A DNA stretch of 41,249 bases from Caballeronia megalochromosomata (GCA_001580565.1 LRBF01000249.1:1-41249); one strand, 5' to 3'. Shown: positions 17,001 through 24,390, counted from the first letter of the stretch. Notes: generated by a model not told the origin, from the letters alone. Numbers and translations are program-made.

Positions 17001-17066
17001 TGGCGAAAGAATCTCGACCGACGAAAGAAAGTCGGCGGGCGAATCAAGGCTCGATGGCGCGTCCAT
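14007..17066 (-). CDS. Peptidase-containing ABC exporter with tandem cyclic-nucleotide-binding domains (PCAT)
   Basis: A 1019-residue inner-membrane exporter. Domain order: two cNMP-binding folds (about 15-140 and 145-265, the second with LGPGEIFGEKA), a basic linker, a C39 peptidase (about 300-430), six transmembrane helices (about 455-740) and an ATPase (about 775-1015). The C39 triad is intact: Gln311 oxyanion, Cys317 (EEMDCGAACLAMI), His390 (EGYHYIIVYG), Asp406 (WVADPAIG). ATPase motifs: GRSGSGKTT (813-821), LSGGQ (917-921), LLVFDEA (937-943). Such proteins cut double-glycine leaders and export the mature peptide. The intact Cys implies real leader cleavage. The N-terminal domains could gate export by cAMP or a related ligand. 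Nearby leader peptides at 10899 and 23805 are the likely cargo. Confidence 0.95.
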   Translation of the reverse strand: MDAPSSLDSPADFLSSVEILSPFTREEIEHLAANAESRRFGFGETVCNAGDAADGLYIVKAGSVRIFTEEHGKEISMGVKKERETFADIAMLRDYRHESSVRSSGKTELLYIPRAAIDPVIAKNPAALAFVTSYVAINSAGGFVAKLFDLRGKLDKAELEECVRSVGVKRVGEGKEILKQESRDDRRLYVVRQGEVRIVREEGGERHVLATLGPGEIFGEKACVMRQEQMASAIASADTRLLVIPEKTVHFIIERNVKLREVLEERIRFTERELQRQKKLAERRKLPAMLDLHTKPELGERVLKRFAWVEQAEEMDCGAACLAMICRHYGINMTLGKLRELANVTTSGATLDSLARAGESLGFTTRGVQCTFESLRGFEMPFIAHWEGYHYIIVYGVSSENVWVADPAIGFRKMTVGEFERGWSGTCLLFTAGQDLTQKAVSRSPWLRFVGYLKPYKKILLHLFLATFVIQVLGVIPPLIIQNILDGVIVHQNVNLLHVLIAGLIIASLFTQLMTTIRAYLANFMVRNMDFAMMSQFFRHTFSLPFGFFAKRKTGDVFARFQENHTIRAFLTESTVSTVLNLLMIFIYFTIMFLYNVKLTLLLIAFVIPMMVLTILATPRIKQNARETFSAGTDARSYLMEALGGVETVKGMGIERPVRLKWEKKYAKSLEVQYKSQRFNIAVGLCSQLLNAATTIGVLWVGANLVLARELTIGQLIAFNAYMGSVLAPLMGLINLWSLLNDAGVAMERLGDVLDIEPEQKPEDMQQRVMLPDLQGDISFNGVYFRYGDGDAPYVLENISFDVKPGELIAIVGRSGSGKTTLAKLLVGFYAPSEGKMTVDGYDINVVDKGFFRAQIGYVMQSNLLFSGTIADNIASGDEAPDRRRIEEVAKMADAHAFIVKMPLGYEQVVGERGVGLSGGQIQRLCIARALYHDPRLLVFDEATSALDTQSESNILGNMQEILKGRTAVIIAHRLSTIMRADKILVLYEGGIVEQGKHDELVARKGMYYQLVQKQLSAA

Positions 17067-17088
17067 GTTCTATCGCGTTCCCCGTCAG

Positions 17089-17841
17089 TCAGCGTGCTTC
17101 GATGACATGTTCCTGCGCGCGCGTCATCATCCAGTCCTCGCGCAGCAGGCGGCGAATTTCCGCGGACACGTCCTCGTCGAGCTTCGCCGGATACTTCGCC
17201 GTCACCGCGAAGATTTCATACGACGCGCCGTCGGCCGAAATGAACGGCCCGAGCAGATCGCCGACTTCCGCGTTGAACACCTTGGCCTCGACTTCCGGCT
17301 TCATCTGCCCGCGCATCACCCGGCCGATCACGCCGCCTGCATCGCGCGTGTCGGCGAGCGAATGCTCGCGCGCCATGTCGGCGAAGCTGTCGGGATCGTC
17401 GTTGAGATACGAGATCATCTCTTTCGCGCTGCCCTCGGTATCGAGCAGGATGTGACTGACCTCGATGCTGTCGAACTTCGGCGAGTTGAGCTGGAAATAC
17501 TCTTCGACCTCGCGCTCGGTGCCGACCTTGTCTAGCATCTTTTCCTGATACAGCGTGTCGGTGATATAGACCTCGAACTCGTCGAGACTCACGTGCAGCG
17601 CATCGAGATAGTTGTTCATGTCCGCCGCGCGATGCAGCCCGCGAATGCGGCGAAACTGATCCGCGCGATTCTGGATTTCGTCGTCGCTCACGGCGACGCC
17701 TGACTTCTTCGCCGCGCGCACGGTCAGCTTGTCGCGCACGAGTTGTTCGATGAGACCGTCGAACTGGCCGTTCAGCTTCAATAACCTGATGAATTCGCCG
17801 ACGTCGACCACTTCGTCGTCGATACGCACAATCGCCGTCAT
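17089..17841 (-). CDS. SurA/PpiC-like peptidyl-prolyl isomerase, apparently cytoplasmic
   Basis: A 250-residue protein with a SurA-like helical N-terminal half (about 1-115) and a parvulin rotamase domain (about 120-235, with VSHILLDT, FADMAREHSLADTRDAGGVIG, and FNAEVGDLLGPF). It starts MTAIVRIDDEVVDV with no signal peptide, so unlike SurA it should stay in the cytoplasm. It lies 22 bases before the PCAT gene. In peptide-export clusters, including some cyanobacterial ones, PpiC/SurA-type domains are found beside or fused to C39 transporters. A role as a chaperone that keeps the pre-peptides export-competent is the reasonable inference. The mature peptides do contain prolines. Confidence 0.88.
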   Translation of the reverse strand: MTAIVRIDDEVVDVGEFIRLLKLNGQFDGLIEQLVRDKLTVRAAKKSGVAVSDDEIQNRADQFRRIRGLHRAADMNNYLDALHVSLDEFEVYITDTLYQEKMLDKVGTEREVEEYFQLNSPKFDSIEVSHILLDTEGSAKEMISYLNDDPDSFADMAREHSLADTRDAGGVIGRVMRGQMKPEVEAKVFNAEVGDLLGPFISADGASYEIFAVTAKYPAKLDEDVSAEIRRLLREDWMMTRAQEHVIEAR

Positions 17842-17914
17842 GTCGTTCTCCGTTCGGTTCTATGTTGAATTGCGCATCATGTCCGCGTTGCGGTGTCCGT
17901 GTAACCCCCCATTC

Positions 17915-19288
17915 TTATCCCGCCACATCGCGGAACGGATCGAGCCCGAGGTCGATCAGGCGCCGCTCGCGCACCACGATTTCAGCGGTCGCCGTCATGC
18001 CGTAGCGCAATGGATACTTCGTGTCCGCAACCTGATAGAAATCGCGATCGAGCGTCACGCGCCCTTCATACACGGGTTGCTTGGTCGTCGGGCTCGGCTT
18101 GGTCGCGGGCGAGATGAACGCGAGCGTGCCGTCGATCACGCCATAGCGCTGATAGGGGAACGCGTTGAATTTGAGCTTCACGCGCTGCCCTTCGCGCAGG
18201 AACGCGCGGTCGTGCTCGGCGATCTCGATCTTCAGCACCGGCTTCGCGTTCGCCGGCGCGATGCCGCCGACCGGCGTGTTCGCCTGGATCTTGTCGCCCT
18301 GCTGCGTCGATGTCACGTCGGTCACCACGCCCGAAACGGGCGCGAGTATCAGCAGAAAATTGTCCTTGTCGATGTTCTCGAACTTGATGCGCGCGGCCGC
18401 GTCCGCAACGAGGCGCGCCGTCTGCAGTTGCAGACGCAACTTGTCCTCGGTGCTGGCGACTTCGCGCATCGCGGCTTCGTACTGCAGGCGCAGACTCGTC
18501 GCTTCCTGACCGCTCGTTTCGAGTTGACGCTTCGCCTGCGTGAAATCATGGCTCAGGCGAAAGTCGAGTTCCGCGAGCCGCGATTGCTCCACGCGATACG
18601 CGCCGTCCGCTTCGAGATAAGCATTGCGTTTCGCATCGACCTGCGTTTCGGCCACGCCGCCGCCGCCCGGCAGCGCGAGCAGACGTTGAAAGCGGTCGTA
18701 GTCCACCTTCGCCGCATCGCGCGCGCGTCGTGCGTTTTCCAGCGTGCTGCGCGCTTCCTGCAACTGCGCCTTCTGGCCTTCGGCGAGCTTGCTCGTGCCT
18801 TCGGCCACGCGCTGCTGATGCTGATGTTCCTCCACATCCATCTGATCCTTGAGCGCGGCGATCTTGCGCTCCATCAGCAGCTTTTTCTCGGGAAACTGCT
18901 TCCATTCGCGCTCGGCGTCGTCGAGCTTGAGCTGCGCTTCGAGCGCGTTGCTCGCCGCCTCGATCGCACCGCGCGCGTTCAGGCGCGCGACGACATCGTC
19001 CTTGCGCACGGGCTGTCCTTCGGCGATATAGAGATCGGCGAGCTCGCCATCGATCGGCGCATAGAAACGGCGCACTTCCGATTCGGGCGCGAGCGTGCCC
19101 TGGGCGCTCACCATCACGTCCGCATGGCCGATGAACGACCACAGGAGCGCCGATGCGACGAGCGCCACCATCGCGAAGACGAGCCCCTGCGTGAGCCCGA
19201 GCGGCTCGGCCGTGAGAATCGCGATACCTTCGGCGCCGTGCTCTCCGAGCGCCTCCGATAACGGCTTAAGGTGTGTGTCTCTCTTCAC
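17915..19288 (-). CDS. HlyD-family periplasmic adaptor of the peptide exporter
   Basis: A 457-residue membrane fusion protein. A short cytoplasmic N-terminus precedes one transmembrane helix (about 33-52), then a lipoyl half (GTLAPESEVRRFYAPIDGEL), a long alpha-helical hairpin (about 105-295, with many Gln/Glu/Ala/Leu), the second lipoyl half (LAPVSGVVTDVTSTQQGDKI) and a beta-barrel domain. It should bridge the ABC exporter and the TolC-like channel. The start is a GTG at 19288 with GGAGG eight bases upstream, 23 bases inside the end of the FHA gene. A 73-base gap separates it from the isomerase gene. Confidence 0.95.
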   Translation of the reverse strand: MKRDTHLKPLSEALGEHGAEGIAILTAEPLGLTQGLVFAMVALVASALLWSFIGHADVMVSAQGTLAPESEVRRFYAPIDGELADLYIAEGQPVRKDDVVARLNARGAIEAASNALEAQLKLDDAEREWKQFPEKKLLMERKIAALKDQMDVEEHQHQQRVAEGTSKLAEGQKAQLQEARSTLENARRARDAAKVDYDRFQRLLALPGGGGVAETQVDAKRNAYLEADGAYRVEQSRLAELDFRLSHDFTQAKRQLETSGQEATSLRLQYEAAMREVASTEDKLRLQLQTARLVADAAARIKFENIDKDNFLLILAPVSGVVTDVTSTQQGDKIQANTPVGGIAPANAKPVLKIEIAEHDRAFLREGQRVKLKFNAFPYQRYGVIDGTLAFISPATKPSPTTKQPVYEGRVTLDRDFYQVADTKYPLRYGMTATAEIVVRERRLIDLGLDPFRDVAG

Positions 19289-21896
19289 TGCCCGTGCCTC
19301 CGCCGATCAGACTCAGCTTGGTATTGAGAAGTCCTGGTTCGAGCACCATGCGCAGGTCCTGCAGCGAGCGTCGCTGCAAATCCGCCTCGGTGTCGATCTC
19401 ATTGGCGAGCGCGGTCCACTTCGCCGTCGCACTGTCCGCCTTCACCTGCCTGAAGATGCGCATGCCGCGCGTGGCCGCATCCTGCGCATCCGACAAAAGC
19501 CGCGCCTGCGTCCTGAACGTATCCGACACGCCCGATTCGAGCCGCTGCGACCCGCCGATGCCGCCATTGGTCCGATACTGCTGCCAGAGCGTTTGCGCCT
19601 GCGTCATCAACGTCTGCGCGCGGGCTGTCGCCTTGTCTTTCAGCGAAGCGACCTCGGGCGCGACCGCTTTCGCGTAGAACGTGTCGGCATCGAGATCCAG
19701 TGTTTCGTAGAACGACAGCAACGCGTCTTCATAGCCCTTCGTGCCGCGCGCCTTCTGCAAGTCGGCGAACTGCGCGGCGACCGCCTTCTTGTGCGCGAGT
19801 TCCTTTTGCACCGTAGGCGACCACGACCCTTGCGGCAGCTTTTGCAGGCCGTCGATCGCCTGTGCGCTCTGGCCGCGGTTCCATGCATCGGCGACGGTCG
19901 TGTATTGCGCGAGCACGTCGGGCGGCGGCAACTGGCTCACGCTCATCTGCCGGAATTTCTCCTTGAACGGCGGCGTCGAGAAATTCGCCTTGTTCACCGA
20001 TCCCGCGAGCGGTGCGAGGCTCCCCGCGTTGAGGCTGCGCCGCAGGCCGGTATAGGCATCGAGATCTGCGCGCACGCGATCGAGGCCCGCGAGGCGCGGA
20101 TATTTGTCGGCATATTCCTTCAGCGACGCGCCGATCGCATCGGGATCGTCCTGACCGAGACTCTTGACGATGCTCGCATCGAGCCTGTCGATGGCCGCGA
20201 GATACACGGAATCGTCGCTTTGCAGCTTGCGCAGATGACTCAGCGCGAGCGCATACGGATCGCGAAACTCGGGCACGTAGCCCGCGATGCGGTCGAGATC
20301 GCGCTGATGGCCCGCCGCGTCCGCTTCCCAGTGCTTCAGGATCGCGCTGATGCGCGGCTCGTCGGCGTACATGCGGATCGGCGCATCGGCGCCGCCGCGG
20401 CCCATCACGAAGCTTTCCAGCTTGCCGACCCATTCGAGCTCGTCGACGAGCGAATGCACATCGGCGTTGTGCTCGCCGAGCGTTCTCATCTGCGCGATGA
20501 TCGCGTCCGCGCTCGCGAAATCGCCTTTCTTCAACGCGGCGAGCCAACGCGGCACGTTCGACTTGAGCACGGCTTCGGTGTTCATCGACGCGAACTGCCC
20601 ATCTTTCGGATGCGTCTTCAGATAGTCGTTCGTGACGCTCGCCGCCTCGCCGAACTCGCCGTGCGCCATCAGCGATTTCGCCTGACGCTCGGGCGAGCCG
20701 ATGAAGAAGAGCGCCGCGCCCGCCGCGACGAGCACGGCCAGCACACACGCGACGATGATGCGCGTGCGGCGCGCGGCGCGCTGATCGTCGCTCGCGAGCG
20801 CACGATGCAGTTCGGCCACGAAGAGCGCGAACTTGCTGCGTTTCGCTGCACGCGTGTCGTGACGGCTTTCTTCCGCGGGTTTTGGCTGCGCTTCCACGTT
20901 GACTTCGTCTTCGCGCGCGGCCGCCTGATCGACGCAGAAAATATCCAGAAACGAATGCGCCGAGCCGACGAAGGTCGTCTTGTCGCTGTCGGATTCGTCT
21001 TCGTGAGCCGGCGCCTCGACATGCGCGACCATTTCGGTGAGCGTCGACTCGCCTTCTTCGGCGTGCCGGTGCACCGTGTACGCGAAGTGCGTGCCGCCGA
21101 AGGCGACGGTGTCGCCATTCTTCAGTTCGACCGCCGACGCACCGAGCCGCTCGCCATTCACGAAGGTGCCGTTGGTGCTGCCGAGATCTTCGACGAACGG
21201 CGCGCCGCCCTTGATGAATACATGCGCGTGCCGCCGCGACACGTAGTTGACCTGATGCGGATACTGTTCGCGATAGCGCGAAAATGTCTCGTCGGTCTTG
21301 CTGACGAGAAACGGAAACTGCGCAAGTTCGATGGGATGAAGACCGAGGTCGTCGCGCTGCGGCGTGAGCGTGATGCCGATCGGCCTCTGCACGTCCGCAC
21401 GCCGCGCGCGCGGCGCGAACTGCACGCGATAAGACAGCCGGCTGCCGAACGAGATGATGTCGCCGCTTCTTACGCGCGCGGGCGTATCGCGCACGGGCGT
21501 GCCGTTCACCGCAGTGCCGTTCTTGCTGGCGAGATCGGCGATATAGACGAAACCGTGCTCGATGAAGATGCGCGCGTGACGGCGCGAGAGCTGCGCGACG
21601 GCTTCGGGCGGACTCGTGTCGAACGGCGCTTCGGTGCGGCCGATCGCGAAGAGATTTTCGTCGATGCGGATTTCCGTGAGCCGGTCCGCCAGCTCGCCAG
21701 CGAGTTCGGGATGCGGCGCGGGCTTCAGGATGACGTCGAACGCCTCGCCCACGCCCGGCTGTTGAACCGCCACGGAAACGCCTTGAGCCATGTCCATGTC
21801 ACGAGGTACGTCCAGCCGCTGCCGCCGACGCGCCAGAGGAATGCCCGGCAACGTCGGGCGCGTGGACAGGTTGGGCCGCGCCGTAATTAAATTCAT
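19266..21896 (-). CDS. Double-FHA-domain transmembrane protein of the exporter operon
   Basis: A protein of about 876 residues. Two FHA domains: about 55-160 (GRTEAPF, LSRRHARIF, ASKNGTAVNG) and about 173-278 (VSRRHAHVF, GSTNGTFVNG). Both keep the Arg, Ser, His and Asn-Gly residues that bind phospho-threonine. An acidic linker and one transmembrane helix (about 379-400) follow. Then comes an extracytoplasmic region of about 475 residues, largely helical and Ala/Leu/Asp rich, with no domain I recognise. FHA faces the cytoplasm, so it could dock a phosphorylated partner to the exporter. The PP2C gene at 11325 would oppose such phosphorylation. The start is uncertain: ATG 21896 and ATGs at 21797/21791 all lack a clear ribosome site. 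The gene overlaps hlyD by 23 bases. Confidence 0.9.
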   Translation of the reverse strand: MNLITARPNLSTRPTLPGIPLARRRQRLDVPRDMDMAQGVSVAVQQPGVGEAFDVILKPAPHPELAGELADRLTEIRIDENLFAIGRTEAPFDTSPPEAVAQLSRRHARIFIEHGFVYIADLASKNGTAVNGTPVRDTPARVRSGDIISFGSRLSYRVQFAPRARRADVQRPIGITLTPQRDDLGLHPIELAQFPFLVSKTDETFSRYREQYPHQVNYVSRRHAHVFIKGGAPFVEDLGSTNGTFVNGERLGASAVELKNGDTVAFGGTHFAYTVHRHAEEGESTLTEMVAHVEAPAHEDESDSDKTTFVGSAHSFLDIFCVDQAAAREDEVNVEAQPKPAEESRHDTRAAKRSKFALFVAELHRALASDDQRAARRTRIIVACVLAVLVAAGAALFFIGSPERQAKSLMAHGEFGEAASVTNDYLKTHPKDGQFASMNTEAVLKSNVPRWLAALKKGDFASADAIIAQMRTLGEHNADVHSLVDELEWVGKLESFVMGRGGADAPIRMYADEPRISAILKHWEADAAGHQRDLDRIAGYVPEFRDPYALALSHLRKLQSDDSVYLAAIDRLDASIVKSLGQDDPDAIGASLKEYADKYPRLAGLDRVRADLDAYTGLRRSLNAGSLAPLAGSVNKANFSTPPFKEKFRQMSVSQLPPPDVLAQYTTVADAWNRGQSAQAIDGLQKLPQGSWSPTVQKELAHKKAVAAQFADLQKARGTKGYEDALLSFYETLDLDADTFYAKAVAPEVASLKDKATARAQTLMTQAQTLWQQYRTNGGIGGSQRLESGVSDTFRTQARLLSDAQDAATRGMRIFRQVKADSATAKWTALANEIDTEADLQRRSLQDLRMVLEPGLLNTKLSLIGGGTGSEERHTP

Positions 21897-22039
21897 TCGC
21901 AATCGGCGGCTGTTGAGAGTTTAAGTCACGCATCGTCGTAGTCAATCGTGCGGCACCGGTTCGTCACGCAAAAGAGAAGCAGTCTGGAACGATCGTTAGT
22001 TATTCATATCATTGCGCCCGCACCAATTCAGGGAGCGCT

Positions 22040-23488
22040 TCACTTCAACCCGTCCTTGCTCGCGCTTTGCACATCAACCATCGGCCAGCCGCCGCCCAGC
22101 GCCTTATAGAGCGTCACGGTGTCGGAGAGAATCTGCTGATGATTCGCGAGCAGCGCGAGCTGCGCCGCGAGCAGCGTGCGCTCCGTCTCGAACACTTCGA
22201 GCTGGGAGATCACGCCCTCCTTCAGTTGCGCATTGATCTGCGCGGCGACGACCGTCAATTGATCGACTTCCTGCTGCAACTCGACGCGCTGCTTCGTGTG
22301 CGAGTCGAGATTGACGAGCGCGTTTTCCACTTCCTCGAACGCGTTCATCACCGTGCTGCGATATTGCTGTTCGGCGACCGTCGTCTGCGCTTCTGTCGTC
22401 TTCACATGCGCGCGCACGGACGGATCGAGAATCGGGATATTGATGCTCGGCACGAAGCTCAACGTGAACATCTTCAGCAGATCGGTCAACTGGAAGCTCG
22501 CCGTGCCGCCGCGCCCGGTCAGGTTGATCGTCGGCAGTTGCGCGAGCTTCGCCTGGCCGACGAGATCATAGGCTTCGAGCACGCGATACTCGGCCGCGAT
22601 CAGGTCGGGGCGGCGCGCGAGCAACTGCGACGGCAGGCCGCCCGGCACCGGCGGAACCTGCACGCGCTTTTGCAGGTTGCCGTCGGGCATCCTGAATTCG
22701 CCCGCGGGCACGCCGATCGCCGTCGAAAGCGCGTTGTTCGCGAGATCGCGCGAGCGGCGCAGCTCCAGCAGCTCGCGCGTCAGGCGATTGAGTTCCGCGC
22801 GCTGCGTGAGCACCTGCGTCTTCGGCACGAGGCCGTTCTTCTGCATGCCCTCGAAGATCGTCAGGATCTGCTGGTTCGTCGCGATGGTCTGCTTCTGCTG
22901 CGCGATCTGATCGTCGAACTGAAGAATCTGGAAGTACGTCGTCGAGACGAGCGCGACGAGTTCGAGATAACCCGCGCGCCAGTCGGCCTCGGTCGCGCGG
23001 AATTCGGCTTTCTGCGCCTGCACGCCCTTCTCGACCGAACCCCAGATGTCGATGTCCCAGCTCACCTGCGTCGCCAGGTTGTACTGCTTCGAGAACTGCT
23101 GGCCGGTCGTCTTTTCGAAGCTCGCGCCCGCGCCGAGATCCATGGACGGCAACGCGCCCGCGCGCGCCTCGCCGATCTGCGCGCCCGCCACCTGGATGCG
23201 CGCTGCCAGCACCTTGATGTCGAAGTTGCCGTTGATGGCCTTCTCCACCAGCGCGTCGAGATACGGATCGTGGAACTGCTTCCACCAGTCGGGCTGGATC
23301 GTGTCGGAGGCGGCGACCTTCGATGCGTCGATTTTCGTGAAGGCGGTTTTTTCGGGCGTGTCGGGGCGCTGATACGTCGGCGGGGTCACGTCGAGGCAGC
23401 CCGACAGCAGCGCGGCGGCAATCAGCCCCGGCACGACGGCCCATTGGCGCCCGATGGTCACGCGCAACGATGGCAACAAGGCTCGCAC
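22040..23488 (-). CDS. TolC/NodT-family outer-membrane lipoprotein channel
   Basis: A 482-residue outer-membrane efflux protein. The signal peptide ends with a lipobox (ALLSGC; Cys at about residue 31), followed by the NodT-type start PPTYQRPDTP. Two repeated helical-hairpin halves follow (about 60-265 and 270-470), with PDLIAAEYRVLEAYDLVGQAK in the middle. The start is a GTG at 23488 with GGGAG seven bases upstream. It is first in the minus-strand order, 143 bases before the FHA gene, and should form the exit duct for HlyD and the PCAT. That gap (21897-22039) shows no clear promoter, so it may be transcribed together with the genes after it. Confidence 0.94.
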   Translation of the reverse strand: MRALLPSLRVTIGRQWAVVPGLIAAALLSGCLDVTPPTYQRPDTPEKTAFTKIDASKVAASDTIQPDWWKQFHDPYLDALVEKAINGNFDIKVLAARIQVAGAQIGEARAGALPSMDLGAGASFEKTTGQQFSKQYNLATQVSWDIDIWGSVEKGVQAQKAEFRATEADWRAGYLELVALVSTTYFQILQFDDQIAQQKQTIATNQQILTIFEGMQKNGLVPKTQVLTQRAELNRLTRELLELRRSRDLANNALSTAIGVPAGEFRMPDGNLQKRVQVPPVPGGLPSQLLARRPDLIAAEYRVLEAYDLVGQAKLAQLPTINLTGRGGTASFQLTDLLKMFTLSFVPSINIPILDPSVRAHVKTTEAQTTVAEQQYRSTVMNAFEEVENALVNLDSHTKQRVELQQEVDQLTVVAAQINAQLKEGVISQLEVFETERTLLAAQLALLANHQQILSDTVTLYKALGGGWPMVDVQSASKDGLK

Positions 23489-23804
23489 GATCTCGCTCCC
23501 GGTGAACGCGCACCGACGGTCAGTGTGAAAAGGTGAGAAGCGCGGCGCCGGCCGTTCGGTTCTTCAAGTAAATCACACGGCGCGCCGCGACTCCATACGG
23601 GTTAAGTCACGTGGCGCGCGCGTGCTCTGTGGCACGTCGCGCTTTTCGTGACGCGGTCCGGCTGCAGGATGCGACCCTCGCCCGAACCGCAACGCCCGAT
23701 GCTGCGGGCGGTGTTACAGCAGAGCTCCCCGTGCCCCGCCTTTACTGCTGACTGCTTGAATGCTTACTGCATCGACATGCGGTTCATTCCTCGCGGTGAT
23801 CACT
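23489..23804. other. Intergenic region between leader peptide 2 and the tolC-like gene
   Basis: No convincing gene lies in these 316 bases. On the minus strand, AGGGTCG-CATC-CTGCA (-24 GG at 23677-23676, -12 GC at 23665-23664) has the right GG-N10-GC spacing but a poor -24 half. It would start transcription about 160 bases before the tolC-like gene. It is a weak candidate for a fourth sigma-54 promoter. A perfect TGGCACG at about 23630 on the plus strand lacks a -12 GC and points the wrong way. The only ribosome site is GGGAG before 23488. Confidence 0.4.
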
Positions 23805-24104
23805 TCACGCGAGGTTGCCCGCCACGCCGAAATTGACGTTGGCGATGTTCTTCGCGTCCTGCGTCGGCGCGACCGTCGATTGCGACTTCAGCGCCTCGGC
23901 GAACGCGATGTTGCTGCCGTTCTGGTTGAACGTGGTCTGCGTCTGGTTGATGATCTGCTGCGGGTTGAACGGCATCGAGAGCGTCGTCCCGCTCATCGAG
24001 ATGTAGCCCGGGAACAGGCTGGCGTAACCGCCGCGCACTGCGGACATCGCGCGGCTGTCGAGTTCTGCTGTGACGGGAAGGTCCTTGATGGTCAGCGTCT
24101 TCAT
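23805..24104 (-). CDS. Double-glycine leader pre-peptide 2, probable exporter substrate
   Basis: A 99-residue protein. The leader ends at Gly25-Gly26 with Val, Met and Leu at -4, -7 and -12. It shares L4-T5, D8-L9, E14-L15-D16, A19-M20-S21-A22 and G25-G26 with peptide 1, at identical positions. The 73-residue mature part begins YASLFPGY, has no cysteine, and is rich in Gln and Asn (NPQQIINQTQTTFNQNGSN). AAGGAG lies five bases before the ATG at 24104, and the leader match confirms this start even though the frame is open for 59 codons more. It has its own sigma-54 promoter (24176-24192). It is the nearest gene upstream of the exporter operon. The mature function is unknown. Confidence 0.87.
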   Translation of the reverse strand: MKTLTIKDLPVTAELDSRAMSAVRGGYASLFPGYISMSGTTLSMPFNPQQIINQTQTTFNQNGSNIAFAEALKSQSTVAPTQDAKNIANVNFGVAGNLA

Positions 24105-24175
24105 TTCCGCTCCTTGGGGTGCGCGTCGCGCATTCGGTGGTGGCTTCGAGCAACTTGTCTGCTCGCGACCATTTA

Positions 24176-24192
24176 ATGCATAGGGTGTGCCA
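24176..24192 (-). promoter_or_regulatory. Sigma-54 (-24/-12) promoter for leader peptide 2
   Basis: On the minus strand TGGCACA-CCCT-ATGCA: -24 GG at 24191-24190, ten bases, -12 GC at 24179-24178. It is the best match in the window to TGGCACG-N4-TTGCA. Transcription would start near 24166, leaving a leader of about 62 bases before the ATG at 24104. Confidence 0.78.
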
Positions 24193-24283
24193 GTCACCTC
24201 GCCCATAGGCCGCTTTTCGCTGAATTGCTTGCGGTATAAGGCTTCCATCGATTCACGCTGCTTCTCCGCGTCGGGCATCATGA

Positions 24284-24299
24284 TGTTGCCTGGCCAACA
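24284..24299. promoter_or_regulatory. Candidate enhancer site upstream of leader peptide 2
   Basis: TGTTGC (24284-24289), four bases, then CCAACA (24294-24299). It uses the same hexamer (one mismatch in the first half) as the array at 10596-10737, and lies about 95-108 bases upstream of the -24 box, again in the usual range for a sigma-54 activator site. The rest of 24193-24390 shows no gene. Confidence 0.45.
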
Positions 24300-24390
24300 C
24301 TTTGGTTTCCTGCTGTCGGTTCATCGACGACACTCATCAAAGACATACGAACGAACGTTTCCCTGCGCGACACGCGCGCGGCATCGAAGC

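Noticed and set aside
23626..23642. Perfect TGGCACG on the plus strand as a sigma-54 -24 box
   Set aside because: No GC at the -12 position at correct spacing, and no gene downstream on that strand.
24105..24281. In-frame extension of leader peptide 2 for 59 codons upstream
   Set aside because: AAGGAG precedes the ATG at 24104, the leader match with peptide 1 begins exactly there, and the sigma-54 promoter lies inside the extension.
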